The notes: a model not told the origin generated them from the sequence alone. A stretch of DNA of 64,000 bases from Urechis unicinctus (GCA_034190875.2 CM067343.1:65274009-65338008); one strand, 5' to 3'; positions 25,266 to 38,561 are shown, counted from the stretch's first letter. Numbers and translations are program-made.

Positions 25266-25697
25266 ATGTTCGGGAAACTAAGAGATGCTGCGACAGAGGG
25301 CCATGTTGCAGCAGAGAGGGTTTCTGATGGGCCTGTTGATAGTTGGGATATTGATAGCCTGTTTTTGACAGTTTCGGTCTTTGGGGTCCTTGTTGATTGT
25401 CTGGTTGACACAGGGTCAACGATAACGGTTTTACACCCGAATAAGTACCAGGCCATAACCGAAACATTGAGGCCACAACTCCAGCCATTAACGACTAGGG
25501 TCAAATTGGCTGATGGAAGCCTACTGAGTGCGCAGGGCCGAGTAGCCTTGCCACTGCAGGTTGGGAGTCAGGTTTTGAACCATTCTGTGGTAATAGCCGA
25601 CATAGAGGCTCCTGGAATACTGGGGATGGATTTTTTGCATGCCCATAATGGGGTATTTGATGCCAGGAAGGGCATATTGACTCTAGGTAATTGCTAG
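25266..25697 (+). CDS. Gypsy aspartic protease region, copy A
   Basis: A 143-codon open frame with the retropepsin active site LVDTGSTITVL (D-T-G) and the downstream hydrophobic flap/ILGMDFL motif typical of Ty3/gypsy proteases. It would process the polyprotein. The frame closes in a TAG at 25695-25697, at the same place in copy B, so this may be the natural end or an old shared lesion. Confidence 0.8.
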   Translation: MFGKLRDAATEGHVAAERVSDGPVDSWDIDSLFLTVSVFGVLVDCLVDTGSTITVLHPNKYQAITETLRPQLQPLTTRVKLADGSLLSAQGRVALPLQVGSQVLNHSVVIADIEAPGILGMDFLHAHNGVFDARKGILTLGNC

Positions 25698-25879
25698 TAT
25701 CAATGTCAAAGAGAGTCGGATTTCACGGATTCCATATGTCGGGTCTCATTAATAGAGACTATGGTAGTTCCATCCCATTGTGAAAAAGTTCTGTCAGGCC
25801 ATATTGATGGCCGCATATGTCGCACTTGTGCAGTCCTATAACCCACCTCAAAGCTTCTAAGTAAAGATTTGATGGTGGC

Positions 25880-27480
25880 CAAATCAGTGGTCGACCCAAG
25901 TGGTGGAGTGGTACCGCTGCGAGTGATGAATCTTACTGATGGTCCAATAACGCTTTTCAAAGGGACAAATTTGGCAACTTGTGAAGTTGTAGACGAGGTT
26001 TTCCAGCCTAGGTGGGGACCATTGTAGGCCCATCGAGTATGTGTGCTCAGCCAAATGTTTCCCAGAGGGTGAATTTTCTGTTCCAGACCACTTGAAAGTC
26101 CTTTTTGAAACGACTGTCACAGGGATGACAGAGGATAGGAAGCAAGACATCCACAATTTGTTCCGTAAATTCCAGGGTGTCTTTGCTAAGTCTAAGTTAG
26201 ATCTTGGACAAACTGGGTTGGTGCAGCATGAGATAAGGACGGGTGATGCTGCCGCTATTAAGCAACACCCCAGGAGAATACCTATAGCACCTAGGCCAGA
26301 GGCAGAAGCCGAGATCCAGAAGAAGAAGGATTTGGGCATCATAGAGCCCTCAGAGAGTCCATGGGCATCCCCAGTAGTGCTGGTTCGGAAGAAAGATTGG
26401 TCTGTCCGTTTTTGTCTGGATTACAGAAAACTAAATGCAGTCACAGTTAAAGACAGCTATCCCATACCCCGTATAGATGAGTCCTTGGATGCCCTAGTGG
26501 GCACCTGCTGGTTCTCGACTATAGATTTAGCTAGTGGGTACTGGCAGGTGGAGATGAAGGAGGATGATAAGCCAAAGACAGCTTTCTGTACACGGAATGG
26601 GCTCTGGCAGTTCAAGGTGATGCCATTTGGTCTATCCTGTGCTCCTGCCACCTTCGAGCAACTCATGGAAAGGGTGCTGTCCGGGCTACATTGGCAAACT
26701 TGCCTTGTATACCTAGACGATGTGATCGTTTTTGGGGACAGTTTTGAGTCTCATCTGGGTAGGTTAATTGAGGTATTTTCAAGACTAGAGTCATCAAATC
26801 TGAAAGTAGCACCCCAGAAGTGCCAGTTATTCAAAGAGAAGGTAACCTTTCTAGGTCATGTGGTATCAAAAGAAGGGATATCAACGGACCCCCAAAAGAC
26901 AAGCGCTATTGAGCACTGGCCCCGACCCTGTAATGTGTCTGACGTCAGAAGCTTTGTTGGTTTAGGGTCTTATTACAGGCGTTTTGTTCCTGGGTTTGCT
27001 GGGATTGCCCGTCCCTTACACAAACTAATGGAACCGAATAGCGATTTCCACTGGAGTGAGGCTTGTGAAGAAGCTTTCAATAAGTTGAAAGAAGCTCTAA
27101 TATCTGGACCAATATTGGGGTACCCAAGGCAGACAGGAATGTTCATTTTGGACACTGATGCAAGTAACTGTACTTTCCCAACCACAGGATGGGTTGGAAA
27201 AGGATTATTGCCTATTATAGTAAGGCATTCAGTAAGTCTGAAAAGAACTATTGTGTGACCCGCAGGGAATTACTGGCAATGGTGGCTTCTCTAAAACATT
27301 TCCACCACTATGAGTATGGCAGCAGGGTAATAGTTCGTACTGACCATGGTACGTTACGCTGGGTATTGGGTTTAAAGAAGCCTGAGGGGCAAATGGCCAG
27401 ATGGTTAGAAGTTTTGGGGACATACAATCTCGAAATCGAACACAGACCAGGCAGAGTTCACAACAATGCAGATGCCCTTT
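25880..27480 (+). pseudogene. Gypsy reverse transcriptase-RNase H, copy A
   Basis: A long frame from about 26041 to 27258 holds the RT motifs in order: VRFCLDYRKLNAVTVKDSYP, FSTIDLASGYWQVEM, MPFGLSCAPATFEQLM, CLVYLDDVIVFG (YLDD at 26710-26721) and VTFLGHVVS. RNase H begins at ILDTDAS and then shifts frame near 27200; it continues as YYSKAFSKSEKNYCVTRREL and RTDHGTLRWVLG. A further frame break lies just before 26041. The core RT catalytic Asp pair is present; the frame is not continuous. Confidence 0.85.
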
Positions 27481-28750
27481 CACGGCGTCCTTGTGTAGAC
27501 TGTAGGAAATGTGCCCTTGCAGAGGAGAAGGAGGGGATAAGTGATAGGGAGTGTCGCACTTGTGTCGGTCCTACGATTAGGGTGAATGCCCTGACTGGGG
27601 AAGAGTTTTTGTTGGACAAATGGCCCCTCGCCAACATTAGAGCGTGGCAACAGGCGGACCCTGTCATTGCACAAGCAGTAAAATGGGTGCAAGGAGGTAG
27701 TCGCCCAAACTTGGCAAGTGTCACAGGTATGGCTGTCCCCTACAAAAGCTTATGGGCGATTTTTGATGAGTTGGTGGTGAAACAGGATCTTCTGTATCGT
27801 AGTTATCCCCAAAACCCACAGGTTCTTAGGCTTGTTGCCCCACAAGAACTGAGAAGAAAGATATTTGGATTACTTCATTCCAACCGTACTGCTGGCCACA
27901 TGGGCGTCAAGAAGACACTAGCCGGTATCCTTAGAAGGTTTTGGTGGCCTGACATTCGAGCGGATGTTGATAGAATGTGTAGAGAGTGTATACCTTGTCA
28001 GAAAAGGAATCCACGAGGAGGAAGGCACAATGCCCCTCTTGTACAATCTGTGGTTGGCGCCCCCTGGGAGCGCATGGCCATGGACATCCTTGGTGTTCCA
28101 TAACCTCCACGAATGGCAGCAATTGCATACTAGTGATATCAGATTACTTCTCAAAGTGGACTGAAGCATTTGCCCTGGAAGACCACCAGGCAGTAACAGT
28201 AGCTGATGTCCTAGTCCGAGAGGTATTTTGCAGGTTTGGTGTTCCTTACTCACTTCATTCTGACCAGGGTCCGGAGTTTCAGTCCCAGCTAACGCAAGAG
28301 ATTTGTAAATTGCTACAAATTAGGCAAACCCAAACCACTCCTTATCATCCTCAGTCAGATGAACAGGTGGAAAGGTTTAATAGAACCCTTCTGGGCCTCC
28401 TGTCTAAATTATGCGAGGAAGAAACGGAGGATTGGGAAGATCACTTGCCTTATGTCACATGTGCCTATAGGGCCACTGTTCACGACAGCACTGGTTGTAC
28501 TCCTAATTCTCTTATATTTGGAAGGGAAAACAACCTACCCATTGATCTACTGCACTCACCTCCGGACAAGGCACGCCGCCCTAAATGCCCGATAGAATAT
28601 GTCGAATGGGTCCGAGAAGCAATTCAGGCAAATTGTGAGAGGGCAAGGGAACATCTAGGGAAAGCCGCAGTTAGGCAGAAAGAATATTATGACAGGTGCG
28701 CTAGTCCCAGGGCAGTAAGTGTTGGTGACTGGGTCCTCAGGTACCACCTC
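27480..28750 (+). pseudogene. Gypsy integrase, copy A, C-terminus missing
   Basis: The H2C2 zinc-binding domain (HSNRTAGHMGVKKT, then CRECIPCQK) is followed by the DDE core: MAMDILGVP with the first Asp, LHSDQGPEF with the second, and YHPQSDEQVERFNRTL with the Glu-containing segment. A 1-base deletion near 28098 relative to copy B splits the frame after the first Asp. The GPY/F module found in copy B is absent because the element ends at about 28750. Confidence 0.85.
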
Positions 28751-28845
28751 TTATAACTATATTTCCTCCTATATAGCTATACTCTTGTTATATTTATATT
28801 TCTTGGTAATTCGTATTTCTGCGCGCTCCTTCGTATATAGGAATA

Positions 28846-29330
28846 TTGTAGCTGCTTGTAGTTGCTTGAGTGGGGACACTAGCCAGAGAAAACACACGAG
28901 TCCAGGAGTTGAGTTGTTGTTGGTTTATTTGAGTTTGGTTTATTAGCTTTCTCTGGAATCTCGGGTCAGAATCTTGTTCAGATACTTCGTCTCTTCGCTA
29001 GGTATTTCTCCCTGTACTTCGGCGAGGCCAGCTATTTTATCGGGGTTCCGGCATTGGATTACGCTCGGAACCACACCCACAGCTGGCCTCCCATTGGTCC
29101 AGGTATAGCCGGTCCCCCTTCACAAAGGTCAACCCCAACTGCTCACATGGGGCGTGGGCTCGAAGGGTCATTGGCCAATGGGAAAAGGTACCAGCCAGGT
29201 CTATTATTAGGGTTACACCCCCGTCATAAGGGCGGAAGTATCCCCGGGCTAGTGAAACATGTCATGCTGACAATGGAAAAGAGGGGGATACAGCAACATG
29301 CTAAAATAATTTACATCCACATAATTACAG
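28846..29330 (-). mobile_element. Solo-LTR-like block related to 1430-1687
   Basis: On the minus strand: a TATA-like ataaaata at 29033-29040, aataaa-type signals at 28924-28943, then tcctggactcgtgt, ctctggctagtgtcc and gcaactacaagcag, in the same order as the LTR-like block at 1.4-1.7 kb. The sequence fills the gap between the duplicated gypsy copies. Exact ends and target duplications are not visible. Confidence 0.5.
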
Positions 29331-29724
29331 ACAAAAACAGGTAACTTTTGTTTTTTGCCGACATTATTTTCTTGACGAACAATTGTAAATAAAACAAACA
29401 TGCTGCATTGGCGACTGACAATTTCGTCCACATTAATTATGACCATATTGACGACTGAACGAACATTTTTTTACGCTTCCAATTTCTTTAATAATAAATA
29501 TTTACATTTATGTACATAACACTCACTGTTGCGGGTACCCATTAGATTAATAGATGCTCTAGTCTACACAAGCCATAACATTTTTTCAAGCCAACTCTTA
29601 ATAAAACTTTGAAAATAAATAATAAAAACACGATACCAGATATTTTATATTTAGAAGTATATTACATAGTTACTTCACTAAGCATTACATACGGAACAAC
29701 TGCTTTTGATATTGCGTGTACGAA

Positions 29725-29796
29725 ACAACCAATCTCGCGTGTACGAAACAACCGTAAGTAGTGTGTACGAAACAACCTGTGTACGAAACTACCTGT
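29725..29796 (+). repeat. Short tandem repeat of gtgtacgaaacaacc
   Basis: Four close copies of a 15-base core with variable spacers lie immediately before the start of duplication copy B. Confidence 0.8.
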
Positions 29797-29856
29797 AATC
29801 GTGTGGCCGAGGTGCGCTAATTGAGAGGTTGTAATGAAAATCGTGAAAGTGTTTGG

Positions 29857-29866
29857 TCTCTCTCTC

Positions 29867-29947
<81 letters not shown>

Positions 29948-29957
29948 TTCTTTCTTC
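29857..29957 (+). repeat. (CT)n microsatellite, copy B
   Basis: CT array with four ttt interruptions; equivalent to 20400-20505. Confidence 0.97.
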
Positions 29958-30720
29958 GCTATTAACAAGTAGTTTTCGGTATGTCGACTACAGCAGTTGG
30001 ACTTATATACTGATTTTGAACACATGAAAATGTCGGCTCTGCAGCACCTTGCATGATCGAAATCGTGCTCTGTCATTAGTCTTGCTTTCTAACTGCTAAT
30101 TTCTAATATAACTTAAGCTTAAAAATATCCTCGGGTTGACAGGTTGAAAATTTGGAAGTTGCTACTCGAGGGCAGTCGTCGACCATATAGTGTCATGAGC
30201 AGGGTAGGCAAGATTGTTCGTTCAAACTGTATCCGGGCATTGGCAATTTATTTGGTCTTGAACAGCAAGTCATTCTGTATTGGGTAACCTCTGTCTGCAA
30301 GGTCAACATCTCCATATATGATCTTGTCTAAACAAAGAAAGTTGATGGCTATGTTTGTCTTACATTTTGGCGGGATGGCCAAAAGATGAGAGGGCTCGAT
30401 TCCCTGGCCAAAAACCAAGTGTTTATGATGGCTGAGCATGTGCCACTTGATTAGCAAAAGAGGTTCCAAAGAAAAGAGTACGACAGATCCATGCGCATCT
30501 TTATGATCATTAGAGTCATTTCATCCAAGGGGGACAATTTGCTCATTGGACCAAATACTCATGGTGCGTTGGTTGAGATGACTTCCTTGGTGTCAACCCA
30601 ATATCTTAACTTCAGCACCTTGTGTTATAAATAATCGAAATTGGTGTTTGGGGATACTTTCAAATCAGCGGACACAACTTTGTGGTAATTTTCAGGTCAC
30701 TTGGTCGTTTGGTCTTGGAA

Positions 30721-32018
30721 GGGCTCGAAATTAACACCCGCCCGCCCGCCAATGGCGGTGAAATTTGAGTCGGATGGGTAAATCATCACAACTAGCCGCC
30801 CGGCTGGCGGGTAGATTTTTTCCGCGCTAACACCTCGCGCCCAGTTCAATACAACAGCAGCGGGACTCGCGTGATTAACTGATTAAGCGTCGCTTGAACC
30901 ATAAACCCGACAAACACATGAGATAAGAAAGCTTCCCGGCTGTATACAGATATACTATCATGTCTTACTTAATTTATTGACCCATAGTATATAAACTGAA
31001 AGTAAACTGTTGAATAAACCGATGGCATAGATAGGCTCACAGAAAACGTAACACAACTAACGTGCCTCGATTGTTTGTGAAGACTTTATAATCCATAGAT
31101 CAGGGATCACCTGGCTGCAGTCGGTTTAATATTTTTGACCCATCACGGTATCTGGTGTGAAGACAAGAACATGGACAACAGCCCACCCCATGCACCTACT
31201 GACCTGAATAAGTCGAACTGTTACCCGGCAACAAAGAATCAACCAGGCTCCCCATTTCCTGCCTGTTGACAAATTTTATGTAACCGCTTTTCCGTCGCAT
31301 AAAGGCAGTTTAATTTGAAATAATTAATTTGATTTACCATGTATCATCTGTGAATGGTATTCATAACAATTGAGATAAAAGCCGGGTTATGCAGAAAAGC
31401 TGGATTCACGCATACAGGAACATTTGCAATGATTATTTAGAATCGTAATAACCACAACAAAACAAACTTAATACACTGCGAAAGTCAACTCTTCTCGCGC
31501 TAGTAACATTTGTAAGTGACGCGACGGAAAGACGTAACAGCACCCATACGCGCGCGATGTTTTCTTCGCGCTCTCCTCGTGACTTTTCTTCTACGTCTGC
31601 TTTGTGATAGTAGTGCGTTCTAATAACTTTTAACGATAGGCCCACCAACAGTTGTATGACTTACGAAACATTGAACTGTGGCACAGTTCAGGACTGAGAG
31701 GTCGCAGACTAGATATCAGAAGTGATGATGATGAGGAGGAAGAGAAGTTTATGTGTGTGTGTGTTGGAAAATTGTATTGTTGACTTAATTGAATAAATGC
31801 CTGCTTTTTGTATGTTTTGACAAATGTGTAAATATTGATTTAAATATTGGATTTAATATAAGAATAAAATAATAAAAAACAATGAAAACGCGTATATTTT
31901 TGTTTTTTACCATTATTTATAACTGAAAATGTAGGGCCGGTAGAAAATTTGTAGGGCCGTAGAATTTCAAGGTTACCGGCCCGCCTGGCTGGTGAAGAAA
32001 CTGGCTAATTTCTAGCCC
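30721..32018. mobile_element. Candidate TIR DNA transposon, copy B
   Basis: Same element as 21270-22570, with the same terminal inverted repeats (gggctcgaaattaac and gggctagaaattagcc reversed). Small differences include a shorter gt run near 31755 and one base lost near 31958. No transposase. Confidence 0.5.
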
Positions 32019-33009
32019 TGTATTTCAAGACCGGGTCTTGGTGTCGGATGATGTCATTCCTTGTAAATCATCAAGTTTAGCATGCATGCCCATGATGATT
32101 TTTCGCTGTTCTACACAACCATTGCATTAACAAGACAAGTTGTAGATGTGATCATCTTGGAACTTGTGCGGAAGAGAATCCTCTTCTTTGATTGTCCCTT
32201 GCATTGGTCCTTGAGGGGCTACATCAAAGATAGGCAATCCCAAATCATGATCATAGTCCCCACTGATTCAGGTAGAGCATTCAGAGTTGTAAGTGGTGTG
32301 GGTCGAGGTCTGGGTGGGCTGCATGTAGCTTTTGTTTTGAGTCATATCCAAAATAGTTGGATACGGATGTGTTGTAATGTCGTCAAAATGTCACACGCGA
32401 TCATGATCAGCAGAATTTTTGCCAGTCACTTCATTTTTTCGATTGATCTGATGATCAGTTTGGAAAAGAATCAACGTTAAAGGGGGTATACATGTACCAT
32501 TTATGGTACTGAAGTTGTGGGTGCCGTTGCTCGTATTAGTTGCGGTTTGGACCTGTTAATTTGCATTGTTTAGTATTCGGGTTTTGGCGCCAAATCTAGT
32601 GGGCGTCGTTAACTTGGTCGCTGGAGTTGCAAATTTTGTTGGAATCATTGACTTGTGTGGCGTTAGAGTAGAATAAAACTTGTTTTTACACTAAATGTCA
32701 CGGTTCTTTCACACGGTTGAACTATTCACGGTCGTTCACTTGTTTAAGGTTACGTTGGTTGCAAACTAGAGATCCGCGGTATACACCGGGCGCTGCAATA
32801 GCGCCAGCAATCGGTCAGGGTTCACGCTACAAAATTGGTGGCAGCGGTGGGATATAAGGTTGAACCGTATTTAGGTTCATACCCTTCAGCGCCATATAGC
32901 TGGTTGAATTATATTCCCTTATATTTTGATTGTTGTTGTGTTCCCTTTGGTGCGATTCGTAGGTTCGCAATTGCTGTTTCATTCTGTCTGTGCCAAATAA
33001 TTCTTAGCT

Positions 33010-34680
33010 ATGAGTGACCGGGATAGTCCTGCCCTGGAGAGTTTGCCAGATTCTGTGGCAAGTTCAGTTGTAGGTGAGGGCGTTTTACCTCATATTGATG
33101 AGGATGCTGCCCAAGTTGGTTCCCAAATAGGCCAGGTGCAAGAGGCTGTTGACATATCGAATGGTTTGAATATGTTGGCTTCAGTTGCCAGCAGGGTTGA
33201 TAGTGTACCACCCACATCGGGTGTCCCAGCTCCAATGGCTGCTACTGGCACATCTCATGATGGAGGTGCGCCAATCAATTTGATACCACAAGCCCCGGGG
33301 AACATAGGCTATCCTCAATGTACATTTGGTGGTATGGGTGTCCCCCACTACCGCAGTGCTTATATGTCAGGTATACCTTCTAGCTTCTCCACCAGCTCGC
33401 CTCCTATGTACCCACCACATGGATATCCATTCGCATGGCCAGGGCACCCAGCTTTGCCATGGGGAGGTCCAGGGTATTTTGGGGCTTGGCAATTACAACC
33501 AAGGTGTTGCAGGAGGGGCAAGATATGGTAACGGTCAGGTGGGCACTACACCTAGGGTAGGTGTTAGGCAGGGAAACTGCCGTACACAAATTCAGCCAGG
33601 CACTCTGCTCCGTCCTCAGAACAATTCTTATGGACCGCAGCCTGCCAATGCCCAGTCTCGGGACCCACTTGCTCCATGGGACATGCTGCCAGCTGCGGGC
33701 CAACCAGTTTGGCCACCTTCTGGCATGAATGGGTCTGATCCCAGTGGTGACAGAGAAGGTGACTTGGGTCGCAGATACTGAAAGGCCTCCTCGGCTAGAA
33801 TTCCAATCGGATAGCCATGGCCCAACGTCAGGACGGGTTCGTTGGGAACAAAAACGTGTACCAACGTTTGATGGAAAATCTAGTTTTCGGGACTATTGTT
33901 CTCAGTTTGAACTCATTGCAAAAATGAATGGGTGGTCGTCCCAGGAATGTGCTCTTGAATTGGAAATAAGTTTGCGGGGTCAGGCTCAGAGTGTACTTAG
34001 CGACCTTGAAATGTCACAGAAGACTGATTATGGGGTTCTGACTCGCATGCTCATGTCCAGGTTTGAACCAGATAACCAGGCAGAAGAAGTCTACAGAGCT
34101 CAGTTGAAGTGCAGGGTCAGGCGTAGGACAGAGCAACTCAGTGAGCTCGTACAAGATATTAAAAGGATGGTCAGGCTTGCCTATCCTACAGCATCGAGTG
34201 AGGTTAGGGAAACACTGGCTCGTGATGGCTTCATGGACTCATTGAGTGATTCAAATATGGAACTGTTCATATTTCAGGCCAAACCAAACAGCTTAGATGA
34301 AGCTCTGAAGTCAGCTTAAGAGTATGAAGCCTTTGTTGAAGGCAGAGCTCGTAGTACGGGATCTAGCAGACAACACAATGTGAGGTCCCAGTGGAAAGAG
34401 CTAAGCAGACCGTCATCTCTGGGTGATTTTAAGAAGGATGATTCCATGAAGGATGATTCCATAAAGGATGAGTTATTGAGGGTGCAAACCCAGCTAACAC
34501 AACTGTCATCAACTGTAGAGAAACAGGGGTCTAGGCTTCAAAAGAAAGAAGGGAAATTGCTCACAAAGAGAAAGGTGACAAAAGTTGCCATTATTGTGGT
34601 AAGCAAGGCCACTTCAAGGCCAATTGCTACAAACGGCAGAATGATGAAGCCAGGCAAAAAGGAAAGCAGGGTGAGAACCT
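33010..34680 (+). pseudogene. Gypsy gag, copy B, broken
   Basis: The N-terminal frame runs from ATG 33010 to 33531 without the stop seen in copy A. A 1-base insertion near 33491 then shifts it. The capsid-like region is at 33729-34319, ending in the TAA shared with copy A (34317-34319). The CCHC zinc knuckle is at 34586-34627. Copy B carries an extra Glu codon near 34084 relative to copy A. Confidence 0.8.
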
Positions 34681-34716
34681 AGCTAGTAGCCCGGCCTGTG
34701 AGCCAGAATTCCCACA

Positions 34717-35148
34717 ATGTTCGGGAAACTAAGAGATGCTGCGACAGAGGGCCATGTTGCAGCAGAGAGGGTTTCTGATGGGCCTGTTGATAGTTGGGAT
34801 ATTGATAGCCTGTTTTTGACAGTTTCGGTCTTTGGGGTCCTTGTTGATTGTCTGGTTGACACAGGGTCAACGATAACGGTTTTACACCCGAATAAGTACC
34901 AGGCCATAACCGAAACATTGAGGCCACAACTCCAGCCATTAACGACTAGGGTCAAATTGGCTGATGGAAACCTACTGAGTGCGCAGGGCCGAGTAGCCTT
35001 GCCACTGCAGGTTGGGAGTCAGGTTTTGAACCATTCTGTGGTAATAGCCGACATAGAGGCTCCTGGAATACTGGGGATGGATTTTTTGCATGCCCATAAT
35101 GGGGTATTTGATGCCAGGAAGGGCATATTGACTCTAGGTTATTGCTAG
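34717..35148 (+). CDS. Gypsy aspartic protease region, copy B
   Basis: A 143-codon frame with the retropepsin D-T-G site (LVDTGSTITVL), almost identical to copy A. It ends at the same TAG position. Confidence 0.8.
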   Translation: MFGKLRDAATEGHVAAERVSDGPVDSWDIDSLFLTVSVFGVLVDCLVDTGSTITVLHPNKYQAITETLRPQLQPLTTRVKLADGNLLSAQGRVALPLQVGSQVLNHSVVIADIEAPGILGMDFLHAHNGVFDARKGILTLGYC

Positions 35149-35319
35149 TATCAATGTCAAAGAGAGTCGGATTTTACGGATTCCATATGTCGGGTCTCAT
35201 TAATAGAGACTATGGTAGTTCCATCCCATTGTGAAAAAGTTCTGTCAGGCCATATTGATGGCCGCATATGTCGCACTTGTGCAGTCCTATAACCCACCTC
35301 AAAGCTTCTAAGTAAAGAT

Positions 35320-36920
35320 TTGATGGTGGCCAAATCAGTGGTCGACCCAAGTGGTGGAGTTGTACCGCTGCGAGTGATGAATCTTACTGATGGTCCAATA
35401 ACGCTTTTCAAAGGGACAAATTTGGCAACTTGTGAAGTTGTAGACGAGGTTTCCAGCCTAGGTGGGGACCATTGTAGGCCCATCGAGTATGTGTGCTCAG
35501 CCAAATGTTTCCCAGAGGGTGAATTTTCTGTTCCAGACCACTTGAAAGTCCTTTTTGAAACGACTGTCACAGGGATGACAGAGGATAGGAAGCAAGACAT
35601 CCACAATTTGTTCCGTAAATTCCAGGGTGTCTTTGCTAAGTCTAAGTTAGATCTTGGACAAACTGGGTTGGTGCAGCATGAGATAAGGACGGGTGATGCT
35701 GCCGCTATTAAGCAACACCCCAGGAGAATACCTATAGCACTTAGGCCAGAGGCAGAAGCCGAGATCCAGAAGATGAAGGATTATGGCATCATAGAGCCCT
35801 CAGAGTCCATGGGCATCCCCAGTAGTGCTGGTTCGGAAGAAAGATGGGTCTGTCCGTTTTTGTCTGGATTACAGAAAACTAAATGCAGTCACAGTTAAAG
35901 ACAGCTATCCCATACCCCGTATAGATGAGTCCTTGGATGCCCTAGGGGGCACCTGCTGGTTCTCGACTATAGATTTAGCTAGTGGGTACTGGCAGGTGGA
36001 GATGAAGGAGGATGATAAGCCAAAGACAGCTTTCTGTACACGGAATGGGCTCTGGCAGTTCAAGGTGATGCCATTTGGTCTATCCTGTGCTCCTGCCACC
36101 TTCGAGCAACTCATGGAAAGGGTGCTGTCCGGGCTACATTGGCAAACTTGCCTTGTATACCTAGACGATGTGATCGTTTTTGGGGACAGTTTTGAGTCTC
36201 ATCTGGGTAGGTTAATTGAGGTATTTTCAAGACTAGAGTCATCAAATCTGAAAGTAGCACCCCAGAAGTGCCAGTTATTCAAAGAGGAGGTAACCTTTCT
36301 AGGTCATGTGGTATCAAAAGAAGGGATATCAACGGACCCCCAAAAGACAAGCGCTATTGAGCACTGGCCCCGACCCTGTAATGTGTCTGACGTCAGAAGC
36401 TTTGTTGGTTTAGGGTCTTATTACAGGCGTTTTGTTCCTGGGTTTGCTGGGATTGCCCGTCCCTTACACAAACTAATGGAACCGAATAGCGATTTCCACT
36501 GGAGTGAAGCTTGTGAAGAAGCTTTCAATAAGTTGAAAGAAGCTCTAATATCTGGACCAATATTGGGGTACCCAAGGCAGACAGGAATGTTCATTTTGGA
36601 CACTGATGCCAGTAACTGTACTTTCCCAACCACAGGATGGGTTGGAAAGGGTTGCCTATTATAGTAAGGCATTCAGTAAGTCTGAAAAGAACTATTGTGT
36701 GACCCGCAGGGAATTACTGGCAATGGTGGCTTCTCTAAAACATTTCCACCACTATGTGTATGGCAGCAGGGTAATAGTTCGTACTGACCATGGTGCGTTA
36801 CGCTGGGTATTGGGTTTAAAAAAAAGCCTGAGGGGCAAATGGCCAGATGGTTAGAAGTTTTGGGGACATACAATCTCGAAATCGAACACAGACCAGGCAG
36901 AGTTCACAACAATGCAGATG
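35320..36920 (+). pseudogene. Gypsy reverse transcriptase-RNase H, copy B
   Basis: The protease-RT linker reads open from 35320 to about 35800. A 2-base loss relative to copy A (near 35803) shifts the frame just before the RT core. The RT core (LDYRKLNAVTVKDSYP, FSTIDLASGYWQ, YLDD from 36158) is open from 35825 to 36664. RNase H is broken at about 36650 and again in an A run near 36820. All catalytic motifs seen in copy A are present. Confidence 0.85.
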
Positions 36921-38561
36921 CCCTTTCACGGCGTCCTTGTGTAGACTGTAGGAAATGTGCCCTTGCAGAGGAGAAGGAGGGGATAAGTGATAGGGAGTGT
37001 CGCACTTGTGTCGGTCCTACGATTAGGGTGAATGCCCTGACTGGGGAAGAGTTTTTGTTGGACAAATGGCCCCTCGCCAACATTAGAGCGTGGCAACAGG
37101 CGGACCCTGTCATTGCACAAGCAGTAAAATGGGTGCAAGGAGGTAGTCGCCCAAACTTGGCAAGTGTCACAGGTATGGCTGTCCCCTACAAAAGCTTATG
37201 GGCGATTTTTGATGAGTTGGTGGTGAAACAGGATCTTCTGTATCGTAGTTATCCCGAAAACCCACAGGTTCTTAGGCTTGTTGCCCCACAAGAACTGAGA
37301 AGAGAGATATTTGGATTACTTCATTCCAACCGTACTGCTGGCCACATGGGCGTCAAGAAGACACTAGCCGGTATCCTTAGAAGGTTTTGGTGGCCTGACA
37401 TTCGAGCGGATGTTGATAGAATGTGTAGAGAGTGTATACCTTGTCAGAAAAGGAATCCACGAGGAGGAAGGCACAATGCCCCTCTTGTACAATCTGTGGT
37501 TGGCGCCCCCTGGGAGCGCATGGCCATGGACATCCTTGGTGTTCCCATAACCTCCACGAATGGCAGCAATTGCATACTAGTGATATCAGATTACTTCTCA
37601 AAGTGGACTGAAGCATTTGCCCTGGAAGACCACCAGGCAGTAACAGTAGCTGATGTCCTAGTCCGAGAGGTATTTTGCAGGTTTGGTGTTCCTTACTCAC
37701 TTCATTCTGACCAGGGTCCGGAGTTTCAGTCCCAGCTAACGCAAGAGATTTGTAAATTGCTACAAATTAGGCAAACCCAAACCACTCCTTATCATCCTCA
37801 GTCAGATGAACAGGTGGAAAGGTTTAATAGAACCCTTCTGGGCCTCCTGTCTAAATTATGCGAGGAAGAAACGGAGGATTGGGAAGATCACTTGCCTTAT
37901 GTCACATGTGCCTATAGGGCCACTGTTCACGACAGCACTGGTTGTACTCCTAATTCTCTTATATTTGGAAGGGGAAAACAACCTACCCATTGATCTACTG
38001 CACTCACCCTCTCCCGACAAGGCACGCCGCCCTAAATGCCCGATAGAATATGTCGAATGGGTCCGAGAAGCAATTCAGGCAAATTGTGAGAGGGCAAGGG
38101 AACATCTAGGGAAAGCCGCAGTTAGGCAGAAAGAATATTATGACAGGTGCGCTAGTCCCAGGGCAGTAAGTGTTGGTGACTGGGTCCTCAGGTACCACCC
38201 ACCTCTCTTAAACAAGAACAAGCTGGCCTCACCCTTTCGGGGCCCATATCTTGTTGTTAAGCAAAACAGTGAGGTTACCTATACCATCCAAGCAACTGAT
38301 AAATCCAAGCCACTGACTGTTCACATCAACGATATAAAGCGGTTCTGGGGAACAGAGCATCCCAAATCCTGGTTGAAGGATGCTAGTGTTGGGGGAACTG
38401 CACTTAGTGGGGAAGGGTCAGAAAGTGATGGGGCTAGTTGCGATGATATTGACTCTAGCTCCAATAGGGGTGTTGAGCCAGAAGTCGTGGAAGCATTCTG
38501 TGAAAGGACAAGGCGTCCTAAAAGGAAGATTAGGCCCCCAGCTAGATTTGGTTGGGACTAG
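36839..38561 (+). pseudogene. Gypsy integrase, copy B, one frameshift
   Basis: Open from 36839 to 37993: H2C2 zinc domain (CRECIPCQK), then a DDE core uninterrupted through MAMDILGVPITS, LHSDQGPEF and YHPQSDEQVERFNRTL. A 1-base insertion near 37973 shifts the frame. The C-terminal part continues in the frame ending at 38561 and has the GPY/F module (ASPFRGPYLVV), a chromatin/DNA-contact module of Ty3/gypsy integrases. It ends in an acidic Ser-rich tail and a basic ARFGWD end. I see no chromodomain. Confidence 0.85.

Larger units (their letters stand above)
23048..28750 (+). mobile_element. Ty3/gypsy retrotransposon, copy A, truncated at both ends
   Basis: Order: partial 5' LTR (23048-23385), primer-binding region, gag, CCHC knuckle, aspartic protease, reverse transcriptase, RNase H, integrase. 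The protease-RT-RH-integrase order is that of Ty3/gypsy (Metaviridae). The element breaks off in the integrase C-terminus at about 28750, where an unrelated LTR-bearing segment begins. Stops and frameshifts make it non-functional as it stands. Confidence 0.9.
29800..38200 (+). repeat. Tandem segmental duplication, copy B
   Basis: Near-identical to 20342-28750. Differences are scattered single bases and small indels (for example 1-base at 33491, 2-base near 35803, 1-base near 37973). Unlike copy A, the sequence runs on into the rest of the gypsy element, so copy B preserves the original 3' context. Confidence 0.85.
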